A stretch of DNA of 64,000 bases, from NCBI RefSeq assembly GCF_032854445.1, contig NC_088301.1:30862402-30926401 (forward strand), given 5' to 3'. A model generated the notes under the pieces. The model ran no database searches. It was not told where the DNA came from and saw only the letters and a program-made list of their open reading frames with translations. Each line of letters begins with the position of its first letter. Position 1 is the first letter of the stretch. The position numbers and the translations under genes were made by a program. The DNA is from Liolophura sinensis. Taxonomy: Eukaryota > Mollusca > Polyplacophora > Chitonida > Chitonidae. Below are positions 22,019 through 37,000 of the stretch, in pieces.

Positions 22019-25000
22019 GTAAGTACCTTCAAATTGTTGCAGATTCGACAAGGTGGATTAAAGCTTACTGTCACTTCGGTTGTCAACATTATGCCTCCTT
22101 CAGGGTAACAGGTTGGTCTCAATGCCGTCTTGTTTATATCGCTACCCCACGGAGACGCCTTGTCGAAAAAAACAGGCTATGTCGCCCGCCAAAGCTTACA
22201 TACCGGGTCAACACATTCTTGGCCTAATAGAAAGTGCCATAACTTGGTTTGGTCTATTTATTTCCAGCAGAAGACGATCCTCGACGTACACGGCTTACAG
22301 CCGTCAGCAGTTAGCTGGGACAGCCAGAGTAGCTGAGCTATAGCATCTGTGGTAATAATTCACACCCCACTATTGTCTCGGTATATGTTGTTATGCCTTT
22401 TCAAACAAACGCAATGTCGTCTGGTTTCAGTTCAGAATTTCTTGCAGCAAATGATTTACATAGACATATATATGTACAAGTCTTCATCCGAAGCAATGCT
22501 AAACATGTTTAAATTACACGTGGTTTTCCATTAACGTGAAGTGACGTATGAGTCTGTTACGTTTCTGCTTGAAGAAGAAATCTCTAAGAAATACCAGATA
22601 AGTTATTTCACTTTTCAAAGTATTTGAGTTTCGTACTCTCCGCGAATGTGGCCTTAAAAGTGCCTGGCTATGAAATGTAACAATTGGTCAAATGGTTTCA
22701 TAATAAAAGGACATACGGTGATACAGTGATACACATAGGGGGCCTACAGTGATACACATCATGCCGTTTACTACAGAGTATTAAGGAGAGAGATATGCAC
22801 ATCAGGGTACAGTTTCACAAAGCGGCGTACGACATTTTTTTATCGTACATCACTGCTTTTGTACGTCATTACTACCGTACCATTGTCCTATATGTACGAT
22901 TATCGTACATGTACGACATCTTAGTGAAACTGAACCCTGTGGCGAGTGGCATTCTCCAGTAACAGCGTCTCTGACTCCTTACAGCGCATGAGCCGCTCTC
23001 TGTGCTCGTTTTACATCACTGCCACCACTAGGCAGTCTTGACCTTTGGAGTCTAAACGCACAGGTAAACTTATTTAGGCTTAGCCTGACCCCTAATGTCC
23101 TAGCTCGGAACAATTTTACAAGCATTCAGCAATAAAATTGTTTCAGATATTGGTTAGAAGCATGTCCTGCACACTTTATCATCACCGTGACCCCAGTGAC
23201 CTCGGTGTTGTTCAAGATTTCTGTACAAATTTTACTTGTGGAGCCAGTGATGAAAAGCGAACATGAGGAGTATGGAAGTGTCTTCGACAGTTGCAGATGT
23301 TGAAAGCTGGTCGTGAAATTTAAAAGATTGTGAGAAGTAAGTAAGTAGTTGTTGCTGCACGAAAAAAATAAAAAGAAAGAAGGTGGCTAGCAGAAGATTA
23401 GATTTACCCATATCCGGTGGTATTATACTTATGTGTATAAACATGGAGGCCGCTTTGGTGGCCTAATGGTAGCAGGGTCTGCCGAAGTCGGGAGATCAAA
23501 CCCGGGTCGGGTCATACCAAAGACTTTTAAAATGGCACTTGCTGCTGCTTCGCTTGGCGTTCAGCACTCAGAGGTTAGGGCAAGGAAACGTGACTGGTTG
23601 GCCCGGTGTCAGTATAAAGTGACTGGGTGGTGTGTCACTTCCATGGCGGCAGCACTTTGGCGGCATTGACTCACCCTGCCACAAGACGACACAGTATAAC
23701 ACATACCTAACGACTCCTCGTCGACATATGACTGAAAAATTATTAAGTACGATGTTAAACCCCAAGCATACGTACATACATGAACATGGAACTGATGCCT
23801 GTATAATATTCCCATTGCTCTCAGCAGTCACGTAGGTCAGCGTCTCAGTTTAACGCGTGAAACAGAATCAGAAGCTGTCGGCTCGAGAAAACCAGCTGGT
23901 TTTACAGGCTGTGAGGAAGTGCTACTGGTGTACAACATGTGTATGTATTTATATAAACATGATGTTGAATTCTAGTCATATACATAAAAACGTCAATAAC
24001 TGAGCAATAATTCGAAACGCTGGTTTACAGATGGTTTGGGCGGTGTGTCTGCGATGTCACGCTCTCCGGTATGGTATCAAAATGGCTACTAAAAGCCTAG
24101 TTTATAAGACACGCGTTGTTCCAGTTACCATTGCATACATTCTACCTATCCCATCTCAATCTTGAGTGTGTTTAGAAAAGTCCCGTAAAGCTAAGAAAGC
24201 TAAAGATATGCACTGACTGGACAAGGCTGGAAATGGGAATGTGTCTGTCCTGCTTTTTGGACCAGAAGTAAAGAACCAAGGCCAGATGGAAAATGAAAAT
24301 ATAGTCCGTTTAACATGTTTGCTCTAAATTTTTAACGGAATACACAATGCGTTAATATGGTACATAACGTTTATATAAATTCATAAAGTTTCTACACGTG
24401 CCAGCTGTGTGATATGTGACATAGAATAGATTCCACACATGCCACGAGTGTTTTGTGACACACAGTTAGAATAGGTTCTACATCTACTGGGCGTACTACG
24501 TGTCACCCAGTTAGAAAAGATTATACATCTCATTATAGATTCCCCATCTGTCGGATGTGCTTTGAGTCACTCAGTTACAACAGATTCACCTGTGCCGGGT
24601 GTGTTGTGTGTCACACACTTACAATAGATTCTACATCTGCCGGGTGTGCTGTGAGTCAGAGAGCTACAATAAATTATACATCTGCCGGATATGTGCCATA
24701 TCATACAGCTAGGATATACTGAGTGCACTTCGACCCGCAAACTCATGGCGAGAATCCCGTTTGTCTGTGGAAAAATTGCTTTTGACATGAATTTACATAA
24801 AACATTGGCCTAGTAACCGATATGTGTTAATCGTCCTCACGTTTGGTGCAATCTCGCTAAAACATAGTTTAGCACAACAGGATTCACGCTAGCGCCTTTG
24901 CGTTTTGAGGTTATTTTAAATACATGTCATAGATTTTCACCAATGAAGCGAGAGCCTGAACCAGCTGTTGTTACCAATCATAAAGTGTCCGTCTTCAGAA

Positions 25001-28000
25001 CACAGGGCAGACTTGAGACCACGTGATCACGCAACATCGATTTAAAAAACAACAAATGTTACGAAGATAAGTGTTGGGAGATTTCACTAGATTAACTAGT
25101 GAACACTAACCAGTACAACGGCATAATCTGTTATCGCCTTGGACGCTGGCAAGGGATCTCTGGCAAAGCGAAGAAGAATCCAAAACATCGTGAAAGCGGT
25201 TTGGCTAAAAAAATAGTTTAAGTTGAATCATGTAAATCACTGTCATGAGAAAATTCAAAAACATATTTTATTCCTTGAGTGACGTCATATTTAATCAAAA
25301 GTAGCATGGTGGGCATACAGTGAGCATGGACACTAATCTCAGGGTTTAAAGCTGGTTTAGTAATTTCCGTCTGTGTTATTGTTTCTGGTCATTGTCCTTA
25401 GAGTAAATGTGGACCAGGCTGTAGGTATGACTGTCACTGTGCGCGGAATTTGAGATGAGAGATTCAGACAAGATGTCCTTAGACAACGTGACTCAAGGTC
25501 AGACTGGTTTAGTAATTACCGTCTGTGTTTTAGTTTCAGGTCAGTGCCCTCAGAACAAGTATGGACCAGACTGTACGTATGACTGTCACTGTGGTCCGGG
25601 TGTGAGCTGTGATCCTCAGACAGGATGTGGTGGAAACTGTGCAGAAGACTGGCTTGGTAATCATTGCCAAGCGAGTGAGTATTCTAGAACTACATTTTGT
25701 CTTCAGAAATTTGATTCAAGTGCCACAAACAAAAAGCAACAACAACAACAAGACCAACAGCAATAAATCAAGACCCTTTCCGATATTTTTAGGCTGAAAC
25801 AATTGTGGACCAAGCTCCATTTTGGTACATCTGAAAAAAACATAAACAGAATTAATATGTGAACAGCTAAGAAAGCATATTCATACATCTGAAGTAAACA
25901 TACACGTGGGAAAGACGCTAAGCTGTATTCAAAATATTTTCTAACATATTCTTTGGGCGACGAACATCGTGAGGCCAGATGATGTGACGTCACAAAAGTA
26001 TTCAGCAGACAGTAACATTTTAAAAGAAATGAAAAAAAAATTAAATTGTGAATGTATTAAAGTGACTGTATGAAATTATGTTCCGTTTTTTTGAATGAAA
26101 ATAAAACAAATTATAAAGCTAATCGGATTTATGAATATGTAATTTGTGCTGATCTTTAATTTCAAATGCACACTAACTAGGTTTCACCTTTATTTAAACT
26201 GCCGTGCAGTGATGTCTTGTCCTTACAGGGAACGTGGCTCTACGGAGACCAACAGCCGAGAGTCCTAAATCAGTATGCAGGACACTATTAGGTAGAAGAG
26301 TTTGTGACCACTCCGTTCTGGCGGTGGACGGCAGGAGGGGACATAAGTTTCATGAAATTGGTGGTTGTTCCCATACGGGCAACGACGATCTCCCGCAACA
26401 TGCGCAGTGGAACGTCACTCTCGACCAAGAGTACGATGTCTATTGGTTTATCATCGATAACAGAAATGATTGCTGTAAGTGACTAGAGTTTTCATCGTAT
26501 ATTAACAGGTGTTAATTTCAAAGTGTGTATGTTTTAGACACTAAGTATCATGTGTAAAGAGGATTATGTGAATATTTTGGAGAAAGGCTTCTTCGGGTTC
26601 TTTTTTGTTAGAAATGATTGGAGTTATAGCGGCATATAGTCATTTCACACATGATAAGAAAAATTATGTACTGATTTCTTTGAGCCAAAGCTCACCTCTG
26701 ATAGATTAACGAGCCGTCGTTCGCATATTTATTTATTTATTTCATTTTTACGCAGTACTCAAAAATATTTCACTTAAATGACGGCGATCAGCATTATGGT
26801 CAGAGAAAAACGAGCCTAGCTACGTCATTGATGCGAGGCTCCTGGGATATTGCGCTGCACTTGTACGCTAAAAACTTCAGTCACAGAGGTCCCGCTCCCC
26901 ATATTAATCCAATCTGGGATTAAGAGACGGAGGGATATGAAATTCCCCTGTTAGATTCTCGCTTTAAGCCCATGCAATGGAACCACAAAGTCTGGGTAGT
27001 GCACGCAAACTCAGACATGTCCAGACTTCTTCAGGAACTATCTTCGGCTGCCGGATTGAGCCGACGTCTTCTGCGCGGACGGGACCGATGTCATATCCGA
27101 CAGACCTGATGAATATAGTCCACATGCCTGTTGCCATTATGCCCTCTAAGTTATAATCAAAACGCCCGCCACCGTTTTTATCTTCACATACATGGAAAAG
27201 TATGACTCTCGATACCAATTGTGCGAAATTATACGCTATTCTGTAAGACAGCCTGGAAGATAGAGACCACGTGATTTCCCTAGTTACAAACGGGATGGCT
27301 GAAGAAATTCTCCCCGCAAATGTTATATAGGAACATGCCTATATTTAAATCGATGTCGGCGATAGAGTATACGCTGGATTTGTGTAATTTTCAGCTTTCC
27401 AGATGGTCTAGATGTTTTTGTAAAACTGGTGTGATGTTTTTGTACAACCTATGGCTTACTACTCACTGACGGAGTAGAAAAAATGGGTCTTATGTCCTGT
27501 CATAAACTGGTTGTGTGTACGTCTGGAGTGTAATAACGGAAAACGTAATTTTCTTTTGCATGATTTAGAAATGGGTCTTATGTCCCGTCATAAACGAGTT
27601 GTGTGTACGTCTGGAGTGTAATGACGGAAAACGTAATTTTCTTGTGCATGATTAAAAAGGTCAAGCAAATGCACTCACGAAACTTTATATATGGCTTTCA
27701 TGTTTTCTATTCTTCTTTTGATCTTTACCCTGGCGCTTTTGTTCATAAAAGCCAGACCTAAGGAGGACATTCTGAAGGTATCTGGGACCATTTCTCCACG
27801 ATTTTTCATGTTTTATTTATCCATCTCCCCCAGTTCAAAAACCCCACCACTTGCCACCCCCGTTGTCACTTTCAAGCATATCTATCCCCAGGGCTGTGCC
27901 CGGTTTCCTCACATCATAATGTTAATCTTATAAGTGAAATATTCTTGGGTACTGCGTAAAACACCAATCAAATAAATAAATAGTAACAGGTGTAAAAGTC

Positions 28001-31000
28001 CTTCTTTGTGTGACCCTTAAGTGGCCTGCCAAATTCACATGCTATATCAACATCAAATGGAACCAACCTCCACCTGCTGATAGGTAATTATTCTTCTCTG
28101 CTATAAACTCCATAATATTACGCAATTTAATTTAACCTTACCGCCCGGTTTTCAGCAATATTTAATGCGTTTTGTTGCTGAAATAGATTTCTTGAATTTA
28201 AACAGTTCTGTTAGTGAACATCTGCTTGTGCAGGATTGCACTCTGGAATTAGAAATTACAACAAAACAGCCAACTTCTAGCAGTTGTTCACATTTAAACA
28301 GAAAAAAATTATAACAAAGAAATTATTTTAAAAACACTTCCAAAAATGACTATTCAACGTACATAAAACGTGCTTTGTAAGTTGTTTTTATGCCACTGAG
28401 GATAAAGAACACGTCTCATAGACGTAACCTTGTTTACATTGCAATTACAGTCCGTAATCTACCAGATTTTAATCACTGGGCATGGTGACGGAATTTTGGA
28501 CGAGTCGTCTTGATTACTTGGTCGGACGAATAGGCCCGACAGCATTGCACTTTTAAGTGTGATTTTCATAGCGAGTTTTTTCGATGGTGTGAGGAAGATG
28601 GCATTACCAAACTTTAACGGTACACGCACAACAGTGTAATGAAAGTGCTATAAGAGTTCAATGCCTAAAAAAACAAATTCTGAGTCTCCTTTAAACCTTA
28701 AAAGCCTTGGGTGAAAACTAAAAACACGAGGAAAAATTTGAAAATTCTATTTTTTTAGATGTTTTTAACAACATAAAAATGCAGCAAATTGCCTAATACA
28801 AACATATATTTACTATAGGTACATTGTCCGAAATCCCGTTGACTAAAAGTCAGCATTGTTCAGACTTGGAGTGGACTGATGTTTCTTTGAATAAAACTGA
28901 AAATGACCCCTCGGTCAGATCTCTACATTCGAGAAGACGCCATTTCGACGACACTCTCGATCATACCGCATAAAATGATGAATTATTTATTTATTTATTT
29001 ATTTGATTGGTGTTTTACGCCGTACTCAAGAATATTTCACTTATACGACGGCGTCCAGCATTATGGTGGGTGGAAACCGGGCACAGCCCGGGGGAAACCC
29101 ACGACCATCCGCAGGTTGCTGGCAGACCTTCCCACTTACGGCCGGAGAGGAAGCCAGCAGGAGCTGGACTTGAACTCACAGCGACCGCAATGATGAATTA
29201 ACTTGGACGGTAAATACCCTTTAAATTAATGATAGCTGAATTAATATGTAAGCAAACATATAATACACTGACCTCAGTAACCTTTTCCGGAATCTGGTTG
29301 TTGACTTTAGGCCTTCTACGGCAAAGATTAAGCGATGTTTTGTGGTTGGTGAGTTAATCTCGGGCTGCCACGCGATCAGGTGGTTATGTTTGTTGTGGTG
29401 TTTATTTATCAATCTGTCTGTTTGTTTGTTTGTTTGTCCGTCTGTCAAGTCGTCAGCAGCTTTTTATGGAAAAAGCTCTGGGTGAAATTTAGTGCACATC
29501 TTTTTCGTTGGTTATGGATCTGGGCCCCCTTTGTGCTAAGAGATAGCAGATACAGTCGAGGTTTGCCAACAGCCAATAAGAAAGTTACCTCCGGAGCAAT
29601 GGCGGTGACCTGTGCTTGGCCTTACATGTCAATCGGGTAAAGCGTCTGGACTACTATTTTTAAAAGAGTTCTCCATCATAATGATTCAGCTGGCTGGTTC
29701 CCTCCTAATGGCGTTAGATGGCGCCACTCGCTTCAACAGTTAACAGCAACATTTTGTTTTGTGTAAAACGGAATTCTCAAATTATTGGAACAGGAACAAG
29801 CAATACCCATGGGTTCTAGTTAAGTGTTTTTTTTTTTATTTTGAGAATTTAACAGAGCTACTGTTTACAAGACAGTGTTTCTTGTCTGGCATTGGATCCC
29901 CTGACTGCATGGGAGTGATGCTTATATTTTGAATACAGTACAGATGTTGGTGTGTACTGCTGAGAAAATGTATATAGACGCTGCATGGTTGATCAGGCGT
30001 CCGTAGGTGGAATTGTTGTTGAGTTCTACCACCGAATGCTTAATGGTCATATAACCCCCACATCACCCTGATATAGTGCTGTTAAAATGGCTGCCATGTA
30101 GCCTTACGCCATTAATATCAGTTTTGATTTATTTATTTGATTGGCGTTTTACGCCGTGCTCAAGAAACCCACCGAGGAAAACCCATCTCCATTCGCAGGT
30201 TGCAGGCAGACCTTCCCACGTACGACGAGAGAGGAGGACTGCATGTGCCAGATTTTTATTAGTTTTGAACATACGCTAAATAGCATAAGTGTTCGCAACA
30301 GACTGCCATATTATTATGCCCGGGAGGGCCTCAGTTCTCATTGCAGCATGTTTGAGCCAGACGTACGTGTAGATTTACTTAGAAGCAAACAAAACTCACT
30401 AAGGAAATTTCGATAGATTTTTGTTGAACAGCAGTCCCTGACGAGCATTAGTTCTCCCATTTGTACCCTACAGGTGGCTGGCGCTTAAACGGTTTCGTTT
30501 TATCGGTTGGACAAACGTCAAAAGAGGGCTATGACTACCAGGTTTGTTACCATGACTTGACAAAAGGCGGTCCCTATACAAAGGGGCCAGGTGACACGAT
30601 CCATGAACACTGCACCGACGCTCCACTGAAGGGAGATGTTGTCCAAATTAGACAGACCAACATCTACCCGCTTTCCCTATGCGAAGTTATTATATACAGT
30701 AAGTAGCACTCTTAGCAGGCTCTAATTCCTTAAAATGTTTAATTACTCAGAATTTTAGAAATTCCTAATTTAGACTTACAGATGATTTTGGCGGAGCGTT
30801 TGTTTAGAATGTTGCATGTATATGACAAGGTAGTACAAAAATGGTTTTGATTTTCCACGACAGTTTATAATATGGAAGTGTGCTAAACATGAGATAAAAA
30901 AATTAATCTTAATTTTTAGTTTGCAACAGAATTCTATATTTGATCCAAACCTACGCAGAAATAAGATAAAAAAATAATCTTTTGTACACTGATATATACG

Positions 31001-34000
31001 TCCGATCAAAATTCTTTAGAATATTACTGGTGTAACGTGTGCCTTTGCGCGCAAACACGAATATTAAATCTATGTACATGTGCCTCTTTCAAAACCAGAT
31101 AAGACGTCATTTGTGACATTCATTTTTAGTGTGGTCGATAAAGCAACCATACAATCTAAACATCTGATTGCATTTAAATCAGTGAAAAGTCTAAGAAGGT
31201 TAATGAATGTAATTTCAGATTTTAATAGTTTTTCTATTGAGTCTTACTTTATTTTTATTCTTTGCCTTCCTTCTATTTTGGATAAACCTGCCTTCATAAT
31301 TTATTTATTTATTTGATTGGTGTTTTACGCCGTACTCAAGAATATTTCACTTATACGACGGCGGCCAGCATTATGGTGGGTGGAAACCGGGCACAGCCCG
31401 GGGTTGCTGGCAGACCTTCCCACTTACGGCCGGAGAGGAAGCCAGCATGAACTGGACTTGAACTCACAGCGACCGCATTGGTGAGAGGCTCCTGGGTCAT
31501 TACGCTGCGCTAGCGCGCTAACCGACTGAGCCACGGAGGCCCCTACCTGCCTTCATAAAACCGAACAAGTGACCTATACTTAGTCAATGGTTAAATTATT
31601 TCTTACAAAAGATATTAAAGGCATCATAGCAAATCCAGATGTTCACTATGCATGCGTTGTCACTGGGTTGCCGTTGAGCATTTAGTCCTGTCAGTCTAAA
31701 TTTCGACCACAAGAGGCTCGGAGGGCTGACTCTGATACAACCTTAAGACATGCAGATCCCGAGGGACAACATCGCAACTCTGTAGGTATACAGCTAGCTA
31801 AACATGACAAAGCTTCCGACTTCAAATCTCATCTGACCAACCCCGAATAGGACTGGCTTTTCGTGTCCTTGCCAAACCCAGTATATTACGTCCAGATGTC
31901 AGCATGTCAGTGTCCAGTGAATTGAAGTAGTATTTGGCATGATCTGCAATTCGTTTACGGTGCATTTCTAAATGACAGTATGCAGCCCAGGCTGGTATGG
32001 ACAAGAATGCAACAATCAGTGCACAAGTGCGTCGGCATGTCTCCGCTGTGATGACCGTCAGAGGAGATGCATTGGTAGGTAAATTTTCAATAAAAATTCT
32101 GTAAAAAATCAATAAATCTTTTCGTCGTAAAAAAAATGTGCCCGAATCAGGGCTTTACATCCAGTCAATTGCCTTTTTAGGTTAGATTTTTTTTAAATAT
32201 GTCTTCTTCAAAGCGTATTGTAATTAAACTGCGTATTAAAAAAACAACTATAAACGATACAGAAAGCGCTAACAAGCTCCTAGGCTACGTGGTGTATTTA
32301 TTTATTTATTTGATTGGTGTTTTACGGCGTACTCAAGAATATTTCACTTATATGACGGCAGCAAGCATTATGGTGGAAGGAAACAGGGCAGAGCCCGGGG
32401 GAAACCCCCAACCATCCGCGTGTTCCTGACAGACCTTCCGAGAAGAAGCCACCATTATCTTGATTTGAACTCACGGTGACCGCATTGGTGAGAGACTCCT
32501 GGGTCATTTGCGTCGCGCAGCCATGCTAACCGCCTCGGCCACGGAGGGCCCCCTAGCCTCTTAGATGTTGTACAGTAAAGGTGAGGTTAAAAATTAAGAA
32601 AAAAAAATTTAAAAATCAAACAACAAAGCATTGTGAATCTGTTTGCCTTTCCAGAGTGTGTAGATGGTAGGTGGGGTGAAGACTGCCAGCAGACGTGCTG
32701 TTGCCCACATGAGAAATGTAAGAAGAACACCGGCAAATGTTTTTGTCCTGCAGGATACAAGGGAGATCACTGTGATACACGTAAGCCGTCCGACTAAATG
32801 AACTATAAATTGGTGGTCAGTGGTCAATAAATGCCCAGAGGACTAACCGAAAGAATATATATATTATGTTTTGCTTGATATGGAGGAAAATCAAGTAAAA
32901 AAGGTCTTTATTTTGGAAAGAGAGTGTATGCTGGGAGAAATGGTGTCGTGAACTTTAGTACGGTAATAAAATTTACCATTTCCTGTATTACAGCCTGCAT
33001 GCCGGGAGAGTATGGTCATGAATGTACGAGTACATGTGGTTATTGCGCTGAGGGAACTACTCTCTGTAGCATCACATCAGGAGAATGTCCAGACCAGTCA
33101 CCGCTTCCTAGATGTCAGGCCGGATACAAGGGAACAAAATGTCATCAAGGTAATATTTTGAAATAAATGACGATCGATTTTGTTCGGGCAGAAGGTAATG
33201 ATTTATATACGACAAAAGATGTGCTGTGAGGTTCTCTAGTCTGCACTCGTGAAAAAACAGTGAATGAAGCGAGAACATAACAGCAACCAGATCGATTAAT
33301 CTTCCTTGTATTTTGGTTGTCTGTTAAACATTTCAACTTTAGCTTTGTGTCAGTGTCGGGAAGTTTATCGTCTGGGAAATAGCGGTTGTCTCCCCCGGGA
33401 TCTGCGTGGTTTGGACACAGTTCACAATTTAATTTCCATTTTCCTACATCTTAACCTTTTTTATCAAAGCGCTGTATTCAAACCTGTTCCGTAATTCCTG
33501 CGTTGACCGATGAAAGTTTTCGGAAAACTGAGAAACTGTTAATTGAGGTCAAAGCCACTCAGTCAGTTGCCAGTAACCCCTAACTTACCACTACATTTGC
33601 CGGTCGCGCATCGGTCACTATTTCCTGAAAAACACACAATTTATACCTACGGTACAACTTTGAAGCTTAACTTACAAAACCCAACAAACAGGAAAAAAGA
33701 AATAACAGAGATTACATTAGCTTTCACTTCCTATCCGGAAGCATTAATTGTGAACTGTAGGAGTTCCGGCTATCCAGCAACCGAAAAGACGCAGGTAAAC
33801 CGAAATATTTGTCCATCGGTCAATGTCGGTATGAATTATTTTCTCGGCCATAAATCACGATCATTGCAAATTTGGTTTGTGACAAATAAATTTCTTCCTA
33901 CAGGCTGCACTGCAGAAGAGTATGGCCCTGACTGTCGAGAGACATGTGGATACTGTGCTGAGGGAAGAACAGTCTGTAACAGAACAACAGGAGAATGTCC

Positions 34001-37000
34001 AGATAGGTCACCGGATCCTAGATGTCAGGCCGGATACCAGGGAATAAAATGTAATCAAGGTATATATGCTAGAGTCTGCTGTCTGGAAATAATATCGACT
34101 CCTATCAAAGCACAAGAAATGGTTTCATGGTTGATTCCTGGAGGTTGACATGGCACCTAACAATCGTCTTGAGTTAAAATGGTAGCCGAAGCACAGAGAA
34201 CTGAATTCACACTCACCAGTTCACTGATGAAGGGCGTGATGCCATTTCACTGATCAAGGGCGTGATGCCATTTCACTGATCAAGGGCGTGATGGTCGCTG
34301 CCCACCGTCGCATTAATGGATTCATTCTGTAGGACCCCTCTGCTTCTTACAGCTTTACTTCTTTGTTTATATCATTGATGTTTTATGGCTTCCCCAGAAA
34401 AATTTCACTTATTAATTAAACGATATTCCTTCTGTATTCATTTAAATGTTTTCAGTCAGTTCAGCAATTCTTAAAATGCCTATCAAATCCTATGTCGATT
34501 GCATTTCCATGGCGAAGGTCGACTGAGTTGAGACTCGTGGATATGTTCAACAGTGCAACCGCTAAACCAAGATAGAGTTATCTCACAGATTCCTCACAGT
34601 GCTCCTCACTGTAAGCTACGTGACTCGTTATTTTGACAAGAGGAATCTAAAAACTACATGTACATGTAGTACAGAAAAGGCTTAACATCTAACTGAAGAG
34701 GGGACTACCCTCCTCCGTACGATGAACAAAAAGACTTTTATTTACAGAATGTTCCCACGGATTTTACGGCGTCGACTGCCTGGATCTGTGTGGGAATTGC
34801 TCCAGTACTTCGGGATCCTGTCATCATGTTCACGGGACTTGTATTAGCTGTGAGCCTGGTTGGAACGGAACCTTCTGTAAAGAGCGTAAGACCACTAAAT
34901 CTAACATCGCCATCCAAATCTAATAAAAAAAATAAATGCTGTTTTTGCCCTGTCCTGTTGCTTTATGACGTACTTAGATAGACATCACAATATGTCAATG
35001 ACGTATATTAGTGGAGGAAACCAGTGACGTGCGTTGGAAACTAGGCTGGAACACAAGACCCGATTGGTCATGGACCTGTCGTCTGCTGCAAGACCGGCTG
35101 TGTAACCACTAATATAACGAAAACCCAACCCTCGAGCTGTTCCCTAAAACTAATATAAATGCACTCGTTGAATTCCTTAGGAAGAGGTGTTAACAAAAAC
35201 GTGTTGACTTCAGTTAAATGAAAATGGTATTTCTATCCTACAGCGTGTCTTGCTGGTTACTATGGTGATAACTGTGGTGAGGTCTGTGGCAGTTGCCGCA
35301 GGGGAGTGGATCAGTGTAACGCAGTCACTGGCGAATGCCCCAGTGCTTCAACCGGCAGGTGTGCCGAAGGGTTCACAGGGGAATTGTGTAAAACAGGTAT
35401 GTTTTATATCCGATGAACATAAGTAGTAGGGGGGACTTACAAATCATGTTAATTGTTAATTCGCATAGCTTTCTTCCAACTTATTTTGAATAGGTTACAT
35501 GAGGATGTTTTTGTTGTTTTATAATAATAATATTAGGATGTATTATTAACTTAGTATGGACAAGCCTTCAGTGTAAACGGTAATGATTCTTATTTGTCTT
35601 GACAGAGTGTCCCTTAGGTCAGTATGGAATAGACTGCAGGGAGACCTGCGGACTGTGTGCGGGATGTAGACACGAGTGCGACAGAATAACGGGGATATGC
35701 CCGGGGAGTCAGACACCAAGATGTGGCCCTGGCAGGAAGGGAATAAGGTGTAATACAGGTAAGACACGTGACCAGATCTCGCTCCCGGGGTGCCAGGAGA
35801 TTAACCTAGGCCTGGTCATATAATACACAATTGGCAATATCAACGGCACTGTCACTTAATTTATTTCTGTATTTGACTGGTGTTTTACGGCCATTTTGGA
35901 GAATATTTCAGTGTATACAACGGCGGCCAGCATTATGGTCGGAGGAAACCCGGTCAAGACCAATGTCCATCCATAGGTTGTTGGCAGACCTTCCCACGTA
36001 TGACCGGTGAGGAGACAAGCACGAACTGAACTCACAGCGAAAGACTCCTGAGTGGATATGCTGCTCTAGCACGGTAACCACTCAGTCACGGAGGCCGGGC
36101 ATTGTTACTTGACAGACGACAAAATTACACTCAGCAAATATAATCCACTATTTATACTTTCTTCTTTGGTCGTAGAGTGTTCCTTAGGTGAATTTGGAGC
36201 AGACTGCACAGAGACATGTGGCCAGTGTGCTGAGGGTCAGGATCAGTGTGATAGGGGAACAGGGACCTGTCCGGACCATCAACCGCTCAGGTGTGCACCT
36301 GGCTGGGGAGGGGACAGGTGTAAGACAGGTAAGATCAGAGAATTACTGTGCTGCCTCCGTCTAGCAGCAGCTGTAGTGAGACGAAAGGAGTTGTGTGGTT
36401 TTGTCACTGCGGGGTAGGCTGAACGAGATCTATTCTGAGGGTTAACCGTTCAGGTGGCTGTGGAAGGGTACATATTGAAATCTGTTGTGACTAGAACATG
36501 TGCACGTAACTGACTGGAGATAGTCTCAGTGTGTCTGACCTCAAGGGTCAGTGTAGTCTCGTCGAATCTAGTCTGTCTCGCGTTAGCTGAATCAGATCTA
36601 ACGGATAGATTTGTCCGAAACTGTCAACAGTTTCATGTACATCAACCTACACATGACCTCAGTGGAATTTCATTGGCCGCGGTAATTTTTTCAGCGTACG
36701 ATTGTTTACATCTGCACTAAAGGAACATTTTTGGGGTTTGTTTTATTGTTGTTTAATGCCATATTCAAGAATTTTTCACTTGTAAGCTGGATGCCAGCTT
36801 GTATGGTTGGAGAAACCCAGTGAGTAAACCATCGGCCTTTGTCAAGTTTCTGACTAACTTTTCTACATGTCACGTACACCATATGGTGGAATTCAATTGA
36901 TCTCCAATAAGTGTTAGACAAACACACACAGAGGAGATATTAATAATTTGGAGTCATTGATGTATACATGAAAGATTATATGCGTATCATCGTGTTCTCT

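Noticed and set aside
26964-27218. 84-codon frame on the - strand in receptor intron 3
   Set aside because: No recognisable domain, no splice partners in phase, and no counterpart in the inverted copy.
33306-33494. Extra receptor exon between exons 7 and 8 (C-Q-C-R-E-V phrase after a TTTAG)
   Set aside because: Cysteine spacing does not match the EGF units, no donor gives a symmetrical phase-1 exon, and the inverted copy has nothing similar.
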